Origin: Rhodanobacteraceae bacterium ZG21-1
Lineage (GTDB): Bacteria > Pseudomonadota > Gammaproteobacteria > Xanthomonadales > Rhodanobacteraceae
Length of the DNA stretch: 64,000 nt
NCBI GenBank assembly: GCA_021390615.1
Contig: JAJEJU010000024.1
Location: 496,001-560,000 of the forward strand
Direction: 5' to 3'
The notes below the pieces were generated by a model. It made no database searches. It had not been told where the DNA came from and saw only the letters and a program-made list of their open reading frames with translations. Position 1 is the first letter of the stretch; the number at the start of each line of letters is the position of its first letter. Below are positions 56,891 to 64,000 of this stretch, in pieces. Made by a program: the position numbers and the translations under genes.

Positions 56891-57313
56891 GCATGCTCCT
56901 TGCGGGATTCGGCGTCGCGCCGCATGGCTTCCATGGCCGGCGGCGCGGGCGAGACGAAGCATGATCGCATGCCCTTCGGCAACCGTCGCTGAGGGCGCGT
57001 CACGGCTGCCGTCTCGGGCCGGCACTGCTGGCCGCGACGCCAGCCCGAGCTGGCGAGAGTCCAGAACCTCACGGTCTTCGGATGCCTCGCGCCAAACACT
57101 GTTTGCGCGCAGCCCGAGGACGAACGAAGCCGTGGACATCGGTCCACGGTGGCATGCTGACGCCGGCATGCGAGCAAACCGCCCCGCCGGGCGAACTGCC
57201 ATCGAGCGGTGGCCATGCGGCCACGCGCGGCTTGGCCCTATCGCCAGTCAGGCCGCTCCACTCACCGCGGGCTGACAACCTCTCGACGACAATGCGAGAC
57301 CGCGAACAGACGC
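56891..57313. other. Intergenic region with a perfect hairpin
   Basis: About 420 bases with no convincing gene. It holds an 8-bp perfect hairpin CCGTGGAC (57130-57137)/GTCCACGG (57142-57149) with a 4-base loop, and a CAAACA/TGTTTG stem near 57092-57104. No T-run follows, so neither is a clear terminator. Confidence 0.5.
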
Positions 57314-57877
57314 TTAGACGCGGCCGGCGAATTCGCCGGTGACGGTATTCACCCACACCTTCTCGTCGTTGGTGATGTACTCCGGCACCTGGATTTCCAC
57401 ACCGGTGTTGAGCTTGGCCGGCTTGGTGCGTTTGGTGGCGCTGGCGCCCTTCAGCTCCGGCGCGGTGTCGACCACGGTCAGCGCCACGCTGGTCGGCACC
57501 TGCAGGCCCACCGGCGCGTCGTCGATCAGCTGCACGTAGTAGCCTTCCAGTTCCTCCACGATGTAACCGGCGTTGTCGCCTACCAGTTCCGGCGGCAGCA
57601 GGTACTGGGTGTAGTCCTCGGCGTCCATGAACACGAAGGCTTCGCCGTCCATGTAGGAGAAGTTCGCCGCGCGGCGCACCAGCTCCATTTCCCGCAGGTC
57701 GTCGTCGGCGCGCAGGCTGAGGTCGAACTTGCGTGCGCCGGGAATCGAGTAGAGCGTGAAGCGGAAGGTGACGTTGCCGCCACGCGCGGTGGGCGAGCTG
57801 CGCTCGATGTCGCGCACCTGGTAGACGGTGCCTTCGTGCTCGACCACGTTGCCTTTCTTGACGTCGGAAGCTTTCAT
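57314..57877 (-). CDS. yeiP: Elongation factor P-like protein (EfpL/YeiP)
   Basis: 187 residues, an EF-P paralogue lacking the EF-P PGKGQ loop: the corresponding segment is [17 protein letters not shown] with Arg instead of the modified Lys. C-terminal signature [17 protein letters not shown]. Relatives relieve a wider set of stalling motifs than EF-P. Paired here with a modified EF-P and epmB at 5.9-7.6 kb, so both rescue routes exist. Confidence 0.93.
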   Translation of the reverse strand: MKASDVKKGNVVEHEGTVYQVRDIERSSPTARGGNVTFRFTLYSIPGARKFDLSLRADDDLREMELVRRAANFSYMDGEAFVFMDAEDYTQYLLPPELVGDNAGYIVEELEGYYVQLIDDAPVGLQVPTSVALTVVDTAPELKGASATKRTKPAKLNTGVEIQVPEYITNDEKVWVNTVTGEFAGRV

Positions 57878-57898
57878 GCCGTGAGTTCGTCGGTGGGG

Positions 57899-58486
57899 TT
57901 AGTTTGATGACTCGGCGCTGCGAGTCGCGGAAATGAAGTCGGGATCGGCGAAGAATTTTCCGAGCAGCAACTGAACCGTGCTTGCATAGTTCTGGATTGC
58001 CGCCGGGATGGCGATGCCGCCGATGAAGGACGACTCCCATTCGTGGCGTACCGAGACGGACTTGTCGTAGACCTTCTGGCCGTCGCGGGTGATCACGAAG
58101 TGCGCTGCGATCTCGGCGCTGGCGGTCTTGATGGCAGCGCCATCGATGCTGTTGTGCTCGAGCGTGCCGCTGATCTGCAGCTTGGCGTTCGGGTCGAAGC
58201 GTCCCGCGGTCTTCAACTCGCTGATCGTGGCGTCGTGCAGGTAGGTCGAGAACTTGCCATCGGCGCCGCCGGTGAGGGTCGATCCGCGAATGAAGAGCTT
58301 GCCGTCATCGAAGCCGGGGGTGGCGTTGAATTTCGCCACGCCGAGCGGCGTCTTGGACTGCTTCATCAGTGTTTCGGTGTTGGACACGCTGGGCTGGTAA
58401 GCCGGCGCCCCCGTGGTCACGCAGCCAGCCAGCGCGAACACGCTGGCGGCGAGCATGATCCAGCCGGCAAGGCGCAGGGGCTTCAT
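57899..58486 (-). CDS. Putative lipoprotein of unknown function
   Basis: 195 residues with a lipobox ASVFALAGC. The mature part is beta-rich: GKLFIRGSTLTGGADGKF, LQISGTLEHNSIDGAA and DKSVSVRHEWESSFIGG. Family not recognised; perhaps paired with the next lipoprotein. ATG 58486 starts just after the upstream stop; an alternative ATG at 58504 overlaps it. Confidence 0.68.
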   Translation of the reverse strand: MKPLRLAGWIMLAASVFALAGCVTTGAPAYQPSVSNTETLMKQSKTPLGVAKFNATPGFDDGKLFIRGSTLTGGADGKFSTYLHDATISELKTAGRFDPNAKLQISGTLEHNSIDGAAIKTASAEIAAHFVITRDGQKVYDKSVSVRHEWESSFIGGIAIPAAIQNYASTVQLLLGKFFADPDFISATRSAESSN

Positions 58487-58490
58487 CGAC

Positions 58491-59099
58491 TTATTCGAAG
58501 GCATGTTTGTCGTCCAACTGCTTGAGAGCGTTCCAGGTCAACTGGTCGATCACCTGATAGACCGCATCCTGCAAGGTCATCGGCTGCAGGCCTTGAGGTG
58601 CGGAGTGATTGCCGATGGTGCTGTAGATCGCGTGCTTGAGCACGGTCTCGGTGGTACGCCCGTCGCGCGAATAACTCACCGTGCAGACATAGCCGTCGGT
58701 GACCTGGGAGCCGGCCAGGCCAAAGGTCAGGCCGGTGCCGACGCCCTTCGCGACTGCGCCATCGCCAGGCACGTTGTCGATGATGATCTTCAGCACGCCG
58801 GCATCGGGCGCGCCCGCCTGGGCCGAAGCGCTGGTGAAAAGACCGGATGCGCTGACCACGTTCATTACGCGCGGCTGCGCCATCGCGGTAGCCTGCGCGT
58901 TCGCATTACCCTTGCTGTGGAACTCGAACAGCACCTGCACCGGCCGGGGCTGGGCCACCGCAGTCAGGTCGTTGCGGGCAACTTTCGGCAGGGCCGGGTC
59001 GACGTACGCCTTGGTCGCCAGACAACCGGTCAACATCGAGCTGACAAGCAGCATGCAAGCCAGTGCGCGCAGCCTGCGCGCCAATCGTTGAAACTCCAT
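58491..59099 (-). CDS. Putative lipoprotein of unknown function
   Basis: 202 residues with lipobox SSMLTGC. The mature part has VQVLFEFHSKGNANAQAT, a Gly-rich AVAKGVGTGLTFGLAGSQV and VIDQLTWNALKQL. No family assigned, but both lipoproteins seem to be one transcript, with a short gap between. ATG 59099 is preceded by AAGGGG-type sequence. Confidence 0.68.
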   Translation of the reverse strand: MEFQRLARRLRALACMLLVSSMLTGCLATKAYVDPALPKVARNDLTAVAQPRPVQVLFEFHSKGNANAQATAMAQPRVMNVVSASGLFTSASAQAGAPDAGVLKIIIDNVPGDGAVAKGVGTGLTFGLAGSQVTDGYVCTVSYSRDGRTTETVLKHAIYSTIGNHSAPQGLQPMTLQDAVYQVIDQLTWNALKQLDDKHAFE

Positions 59100-59278
59100 A
59101 TTTTTCCCCTTGAAAAGGCGACGTGCGAGATTGCAGGACGCCGAAGCATCTTAGCCTAGCCGTTGGCGGCGCCATACCGGGCCGCTGCATGCCGGAATGT
59201 AGGAATGAAGCGCGGCGCGCTCGCTGGCGGGCTGATGGCTGCGATAGCCGTTACATATCGCAGCCGACTTGCACGGCC

Positions 59279-60046
59279 TTACTTCGGCGCCAGGCGCACC
59301 GCGCCGTCGAGGCGGATGGTCTCGCCGTTGAGATAGCGGTTGGCCAGGATGAAGGCGACGGTGGCGGCGAATTCCTCGGGCTTGCCCAGCCGCGAGGGGA
59401 ACGGGATCGACGCGCTCAGCGATTCCTGCACCTGCGGCGGCATGCCGTCGACCATCGGGGTCCAGAAGATGCCCGGCGCGATGGTGTTGACGCGGATGCC
59501 GAAGCGGGCCAGTTCGCGCGCCATCGGCAGGGTCATGCCGACCACGCCGCCCTTGGAGGCGGAGTAGGCGGCCTGGCCGATCTGGCCTTCGAAGGCGGCC
59601 ACGCTGGCGGTGTTGACGATCGCGCCGCGCTCGCCGTCCTCGCCGGCCTCGTTGTGCTGCATCAGCGCGGCGGCGGCCTTGGCCACGTTGAAGCTGCCGA
59701 CCAGATTCACCATCACGGTGCCGGCGAAGTTGGCCAGCGGCATCGCGCCTTCCTTGCCGAGCACGCGGCCGGCGCCGAGGATGCCGGCGCAGTTGACCAC
59801 CACGTTCAGCCCGCCCAGCGCGTCGCGCGCCGCGGCCACGTTGGCGGCCACGTTGTCCTCGGAAGTGACGTCGGTGCGGAAGAAGCGGGCCGCCGCGCCC
59901 AGCGTCTGGGCCGCCTGCTGGCCTTTTTCTTCGTTGACGTCGAACAAGGCGGCCTTGCCGCCGCCGGCGACGATGCGCTGCGCCACCGCGTGGCCGAGCC
60001 CGGAGGCGCCGCCGGTGATGATGGCCTTGACCTGGTCGAGTTGCAT
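59279..60046 (-). CDS. Short-chain dehydrogenase (3-hydroxyacyl-CoA dehydrogenase type-2-like)
   Basis: 255 residues, SDR classical fold: TGGASGLG cofactor motif, DVTSEDNVAA, NCAGILG, and catalytic YSASKGG with INTIAPGIFWTPM-like VNTIAPGIFWTPM. Resembles HSD17B10/FabG-like acyl-CoA dehydrogenases. GAGGA 6 bases upstream of the ATG. Confidence 0.9.
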   Translation of the reverse strand: MQLDQVKAIITGGASGLGHAVAQRIVAGGGKAALFDVNEEKGQQAAQTLGAAARFFRTDVTSEDNVAANVAAARDALGGLNVVVNCAGILGAGRVLGKEGAMPLANFAGTVMVNLVGSFNVAKAAAALMQHNEAGEDGERGAIVNTASVAAFEGQIGQAAYSASKGGVVGMTLPMARELARFGIRVNTIAPGIFWTPMVDGMPPQVQESLSASIPFPSRLGKPEEFAATVAFILANRYLNGETIRLDGAVRLAPK

Positions 60047-60114
60047 GGGGAGTCCTCGGGAGATGCCAAAAGCGCCATGGTAGCCGAGGAAGCGCCGTCG
60101 CCGCGCGCCGGGGT

Positions 60115-60708
60115 TCAGGCGTTCACGCGATCCAGCAGCGCGGCCCAGGCCGGCGTGTCGCGCAGCTCGGCGAACGGCACGGCCGGCGCGGGCGGCGTGC
60201 CGGGCGGCTGCAGCTCCTTCTGCCACACGCCGACGTCCCACCAGCGCCCCAGCTTGTAGCCCGCGCTGCGCCACACGCCGGCGGGGACGAAGCCGATCGC
60301 CTCGTGCATCGCCACGCTGCCCTCGCCGGGCAGGGTGATTACACCCACTGCCTGGTTCAGGCTCTGCAGGGTCATCGCCTCCAGCAGGGCGGCGTAGAGG
60401 CGGCGCGCGATGCCGCGGCGCCGCGCGTCGGCATGTACATAGACCGAGGTTTCGGCGATCCAGTCGTAGGCAGCGCGCTCGCGGAAGCGGCTGGCGTAGG
60501 CATAGGCCAGCACCGTGCCGGCTTCTTCCCAGACCAGCCAGGGGTAGTGCTGCAGCTTGGCCTGGATGCGCTCGCGCATCGTCGCCGTGCCGGGCAGCGC
60601 GGTCTCGAAGGTGATCGCGCTGTGCTGCACCACCGGTGCGTAGATGGCGTGGATGGCCTCGGCGTCTTCGCTACGGGCGAGTCGCATCGGCGCCTGGGTC
60701 AGGCTCAT
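60115..60708 (-). CDS. GNAT acetyltransferase (phosphinothricin acetyltransferase-like)
   Basis: 197 residues with the PAT-like pattern DAEAIHAIYAPVVQHSAITF, YASRFRERAAYDWIAETSVY, ADARRRGIARRLYAALLE (acetyl-CoA loop) and YKLGRWWDVGVWQ. It may acetylate an amine antibiotic or amino acid, but the substrate is not decided by sequence. Its start overlaps the YdeI stop (ATGA). Confidence 0.88.
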   Translation of the reverse strand: MSLTQAPMRLARSEDAEAIHAIYAPVVQHSAITFETALPGTATMRERIQAKLQHYPWLVWEEAGTVLAYAYASRFRERAAYDWIAETSVYVHADARRRGIARRLYAALLEAMTLQSLNQAVGVITLPGEGSVAMHEAIGFVPAGVWRSAGYKLGRWWDVGVWQKELQPPGTPPAPAVPFAELRDTPAWAALLDRVNA

Positions 60709-61304
60709 TTCGCGTATTTCCAGTTGCGCGGCTTGCCTTCGGCCAGCCATTCCAGCGTGGTGGCGAGGCGCTTGGCGCGGGTGGCCTCGCCCTTCGCCTC
60801 GTTGATCCACTCCACGTATTCGCGCTGCTGGCTGGGGCTGAAGGCTTCGTAGTGCTTGCGCGCCGAGCTGTGCGACTTCTGCGCCAGCAGGGCGGCGAGA
60901 TCCTCGGGCAGCGTCGGCGGCGGCTTGGGCGCGGCCTTCGGACGCGTCATCTTCACCCCGGCCTCGTTTAACGCCATCGCCTTGCGGACATAGGCGGTGA
61001 GCTGCTTCTTCGCGGGCAGGTCTTTCACCGTCGCGAGCTTGCCGAACTGGCCCATGCCTTCCTCTGCATGCTCGCCCACCACCTGCTTGTACAGCCAGAA
61101 ATGGAAGCTGCAGTGCTGCTTGAACGCGGCCATCGAGCACATCATGGCGCCGCGATAGTCGAAGTGCGGGAAGCCCCACTTCAGCTTTTCCTCGACCTCC
61201 GGGCAGGCGGCATGCACGAGTTCGCGCAGGTGCTTGAGAATCGGCCGGGCGAACTCGGCGGATTTGGCGATATAGGCATCGACGGCCGGATTGAAATCGC
61301 TCAT
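60705..61304 (-). CDS. YdeI/OmdA-family protein (DUF1801 + OmdA)
   Basis: 199 residues: N-terminal DUF1801-like domain (EEKLKWGFPHFDYRGAMMCS) and C-terminal OmdA-like helices (YEAFSPSQQREYVEWINEA, AKRLATTLEWLAEGKPRNW). Function unknown in bacteria of this group; E. coli YdeI is stress-related. The stop overlaps the GNAT start. Confidence 0.86.
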   Translation of the reverse strand: MSDFNPAVDAYIAKSAEFARPILKHLRELVHAACPEVEEKLKWGFPHFDYRGAMMCSMAAFKQHCSFHFWLYKQVVGEHAEEGMGQFGKLATVKDLPAKKQLTAYVRKAMALNEAGVKMTRPKAAPKPPPTLPEDLAALLAQKSHSSARKHYEAFSPSQQREYVEWINEAKGEATRAKRLATTLEWLAEGKPRNWKYAK

Positions 61305-61590
61305 GGCGCGCCCCGTGGCAGCTTGTCAGCAAATGGCTGGGGTCGATTATTTTCCGGCGCCGGGGGTGCTGTCACGGTTTGGGCGCTGCGGTCACGCGCG
61401 GTGAGAGCTCCGACGGGGCGCGATTGTGTCGTCTACGGGCCGGAGCCGATGTCGACAGCTGGATGCTGCCATGGCCGGGGTGTGGTTCCGGATCGCGTAG
61501 CCACGCGCAGGCAGCGGCGCGGCAGCCTTGGATTTCACGGCCTCTGCTGCGGGTCCGGGCATCTCGACAGACCGCGGCCATGATGCGGGC

Positions 61591-61953
61591 TCAAGGCGAA
61601 GTCTGGGCCAGCTGAGCGGCGCATTGTGTCGCGGCAGCCGCATCGTCGGTGACGCAGCTGGCGAAGTTGGCGGGCAGGCGGGCGATCAGCAGACTGTCGC
61701 CTTCGTGCATGCTGAAACTGGAGAGCGCCGGCTTGCAGCCGGTGCCGCTGGTCGCGCACGAATGCGGCAGCACGGTGTAGTGGCAGATGCCGCTGCGGCT
61801 GCGCAGGCAATGGAAGCTGGCCAGGTCCCCGACCACCTGGACCCTGCTGTCGACGATGTGGCCGTCATCGACGATGTGGGTCACCACGGTGCGGCCGTGG
61901 TCGCAGCCAGCCAGGGAAAGCAGCAGGTAGAACAGCGAGGTCAGTTTGCTCAT
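61591..61953 (-). CDS. Small lipoprotein
   Basis: 120 residues with lipobox LLSLAGC right after the hydrophobic signal. The rest is Cys-rich (CLRSRSGICHY, SCATSGTGCKPAL, CVTDDAAAATQCA). No family assigned. GGAGAT lies ahead of the ATG. Downstream of the two-component pair on the same strand by 35 bases, so probably regulated with it. Confidence 0.72.
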   Translation of the reverse strand: MSKLTSLFYLLLSLAGCDHGRTVVTHIVDDGHIVDSRVQVVGDLASFHCLRSRSGICHYTVLPHSCATSGTGCKPALSSFSMHEGDSLLIARLPANFASCVTDDAAAATQCAAQLAQTSP

Positions 61954-61988
61954 GGCGATCTCCGGCACGGTGCCTCGGCGGGCACGGC

Positions 61989-62753
61989 TTACATGTTGCG
62001 GAACAGAGTCATGAAGGGCTGGCTCACCGCCAGCGTCTCGGCCCGCTGCTTCAGGCGCAGGGTGCCCTTGCCGGTGTCGTCGCGCACGACCGAGGCCACC
62101 GCCCTGAGATTCACGATGGTCGAGCGGTGGATCTGCTTGAACTGGCTCGGGTCCAGCCGGGCGGCCAGCTCGCGGATCGGCGTGCGCAGCAGCGCCTCGC
62201 CCTCGGCCGTCACCGCCACGGTGTACTTGCTGTCGGCGCGGAAGTAGGCCACGTCGTCGACCATGAGCAGGCGCGTTTCGCGGCCATGGCCGGCGGTGAT
62301 CCAGGTCAGCGGCGCCTGGCTCTGGCCGCCGTGTACGGCGAGTTCGCGGAACAGCGCGGCCAGCGACTCGGCATCGGCGGGCGGCGTTTCGCGCCGCGCC
62401 TTCAGCCGCTGCACGGTGGCGGCGAGCCGTTCGGCGCGGATCGGCTTGAGCAGGTAGTCCACCGCGCCGCGCTCGAAGGCGTCGACGGCGTACTGGTCGT
62501 AAGCCGTGATGAACACCACCTGGGTTGCCGGGCTGGCCTCGGTCGCGGCGGCGGCCACTTCCAGGCCGCTGAGGCCGGGCATGCGGATGTCCAGGAAGGC
62601 GACTTCGGGGCGCTGCTCGGCGATGGCCTCGAGCGCGCTGGCGCCGTCCTCGCACTCGGCGAGAATCTGCAGTTCCGGCCACGCCTGCGCCAGCGCCTCG
62701 CGCAGGGCGGTACGCAGCAAGGCTTCGTCCTCGGCGAGGATCGCGCCGGTCAT
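61989..62753 (-). CDS. LytTR-family response regulator
   Basis: 254 residues: receiver domain with phospho-acceptor in VAFLDIRMPG and K in YLLKPIRAER, followed by a LytTR DNA-binding domain (YFRADSKYTVAV, FKQIHRSTIVNLRAV). Partner of the histidine kinase that follows; their genes overlap (ATGA). Confidence 0.94.
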   Translation of the reverse strand: MTGAILAEDEALLRTALREALAQAWPELQILAECEDGASALEAIAEQRPEVAFLDIRMPGLSGLEVAAAATEASPATQVVFITAYDQYAVDAFERGAVDYLLKPIRAERLAATVQRLKARRETPPADAESLAALFRELAVHGGQSQAPLTWITAGHGRETRLLMVDDVAYFRADSKYTVAVTAEGEALLRTPIRELAARLDPSQFKQIHRSTIVNLRAVASVVRDDTGKGTLRLKQRAETLAVSQPFMTLFRNM

Positions 62754-64000
62754 GGCGCGCTCCCTGCGTCGGCGGCGGCGCGCAGCGGCACGGTGATGGT
62801 GCTGGCCACGCCTTCCGGCGCATTGCCTACCACCGACAACGTGGCGCCGGGGCCGTAGATCAGGCGCAGCCGCTCGCGCACATTCTTCAGGCCGATGCCG
62901 GTGCCGCTGCCGGCGACGCCGAAACCGCAGCCGTCGTCGGCCACCGTAATGGCGATGCTCTCGTCGTCGCGGCGCGCAGTGATCCATGCCGTGCCGCCGC
63001 CGGGTTTCGGTTCCAGGCCGTGCTTGATGGCGTTTTCCACCAGGGTCTGCAGCATCATTGGCGGCAGCGCGACGGCGCGCAGGGCATCGGCCACGTCGAT
63101 CTGCAGCGACAGGCGCGGGCCCATCCGCAGCTTCATGATTTCCAGATAGGCGCGCGTGCGTTCCAGCTCGTCGCCGAGGGTGGACAGTGCGTCGTCCTTG
63201 AGCGGCAGCGAGTGGCGCAGGTAGTGGATCAGGTGTCCGAGCATGCGATCGGCCTGGGCCGCATCGCTGCGCGTGAGGTATTGCGCGCTGGCCAGGGTGT
63301 TGTACAGGAAGTGCGGTTCCACCTGCGCATGCAGCAGGTTGAGGCGGGCGACCGTGCGTTCCTTTTCGCTTTCCGATTGCTGCGCCCGCCGCTGTTCCTG
63401 GCGCCGCCGCTCGGCCACGCGGCGGGTGATGGCGCGGGTGATCGCCTCGGCGTTTTCCAGGTTGGTGCCGTCGTCCACGCGGAACCAGTCGCTCCACGCG
63501 GCCGCTTCCGGCTCGCAGATCAGGGTCACGCTGCCGGTGCCGTCGCCGGGCGTCACCGTGGCATAGATCTGATTGCGCAGATGGCCGAACCAATTGGCCG
63601 GGCTGAACCGCGCCCATGGATTGCGCCCATACGGCATCGGCCGCTTCACCTTGGCGCGTATCTGCAGGCTGTCGCGCGCGCTTTCGATTTCCTCGGTACG
63701 CGGCAGCTCGCGGATGGCGGCGTCGAGCAGGTCGAAGGCCTCGCCGGCCTCGAACGGGACTTCCACGCGGCGGCGCTGGCGATTGCCCAGCGTGTCGCTG
63801 TCGACCCGCCCGGCGATCAGCCTGACCCGACGCAAATGCGAGACGGCGCCGGTCACCACCATCATCAGCGCCAGGAAGATCAGCAGGGTCACGCCGCCGG
63901 CGGTGTCGTGGTATTCCAGCAGGCGGCTGTGCGTCACCAGGATGGCGACGAACAGCAGCAGGAGGAACCAGGCGAGCACCAGGCGGGCGACGAAGAACAG
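62750..64000 (-). CDS. LytS-type sensor histidine kinase (5' truncated by window edge)
   Basis: Frame open to the window end; over 410 residues visible. N-terminal part has transmembrane segments (LLLLFVAILVTHSRLL, VTLLIFLALMMVVTG), then a His kinase of the His_kinase/HATPase type: phospho-His in HAQVEPHFLYNTLAS, N-box LVENAIKHGLEP, DDGCGFG and GIGLKNVRERL. Pairs with the LytTR regulator downstream. Confidence 0.93.
   Translation of the reverse strand: MFFVARLVLAWFLLLLFVAILVTHSRLLEYHDTAGGVTLLIFLALMMVVTGAVSHLRRVRLIAGRVDSDTLGNRQRRRVEVPFEAGEAFDLLDAAIRELPRTEEIESARDSLQIRAKVKRPMPYGRNPWARFSPANWFGHLRNQIYATVTPGDGTGSVTLICEPEAAAWSDWFRVDDGTNLENAEAITRAITRRVAERRRQEQRRAQQSESEKERTVARLNLLHAQVEPHFLYNTLASAQYLTRSDAAQADRMLGHLIHYLRHSLPLKDDALSTLGDELERTRAYLEIMKLRMGPRLSLQIDVADALRAVALPPMMLQTLVENAIKHGLEPKPGGGTAWITARRDDESIAITVADDGCGFGVAGSGTGIGLKNVRERLRLIYGPGATLSVVGNAPEGVASTITVPLRAAADAGSAP

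Overview
The window is high-G+C, densely packed gammaproteobacterial chromosome. Gene content points to the Xanthomonadales, most likely the Rhodanobacteraceae (Dyella, Rhodanobacter, Frateuria or Luteibacter type). The main reasons are the N-acetylcitrulline route of arginine synthesis (argF'-argG-argE-argB as a fused synthase/kinase-argC-argH, then proB-proA), a FimX-type degenerate c-di-GMP protein, a DksA with a long lysine-rich N-terminal tail, and the usual ffh-rpsP-rimM-trmD-rplS translation block. Genus is an inference. No phage, insertion sequence, tRNA, rRNA or CRISPR array was recognised.

Layout. 1-3.4 kb: SRP and ribosome genes, closed by a strong bidirectional terminator. 3.4-7.6 kb: fimX, then epmB divergent from efp. 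7.6-9.4 kb: a tandem pair of unknown secreted paralogues. 9.4-13.4 kb: mtaD-like deaminase, YciI, ubiG, a MupP/Gph-like phosphatase and a squalene/phytoene-synthase-like protein. 13.6-17.9 kb: folE2, a YbaY-type lipoprotein, and a LysR gene divergent from a carboxymuconolactone decarboxylase/tautomerase/DUF4865 operon. 18-22.6 kb: M23 peptidase, dihydroorotase, yidD, dksA and sufE. 22.7-25.4 kb: VOC protein, cysS and a glycine-zipper protein. 25.4-40.8 kb: the arginine/proline cluster with several small guest genes and a short-type prolyl-tRNA synthetase. 40.9-50.1 kb: NTF2-like protein, MFS transporter/LysR pair, murJ, a hydrolase and a phosphate transporter. 50.9-53.8 kb: kynU and ACMSD of the kynurenine pathway. 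53.9-61.3 kb: FUSC transporter, an EF-P paralogue, two lipoproteins, an SDR, GNAT and YdeI. 61.6-64 kb: a LytS/LytT-type two-component pair running off the end.

The most interesting feature is the 413-base gap ahead of argF'. The preceding gene already has its own perfect UUCG terminator. The gap then holds a candidate promoter, a 34-codon open frame whose last 12 residues include five arginines (none using CGC), and a second strong intrinsic terminator about 110 bases before argF'. The last codons of the small frame (25596-25603) are perfectly complementary over 8 bp to the 5' arm of that terminator (25640-25647). This is the architecture of a ribosome-mediated transcription attenuator sensing charged tRNA-Arg, and I know of no such description for this group. 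It is a prediction from sequence only.

Other points of interest: a family of large structured repeats (inverted pair at 33.24-34.10 kb splitting the arginine cluster, further copies at 50.2-50.9 kb), a ProRS lacking the editing insertion inside the arginine cluster, and a DksA with a 236-residue histone-H1-like tail and only one zinc-finger cysteine.
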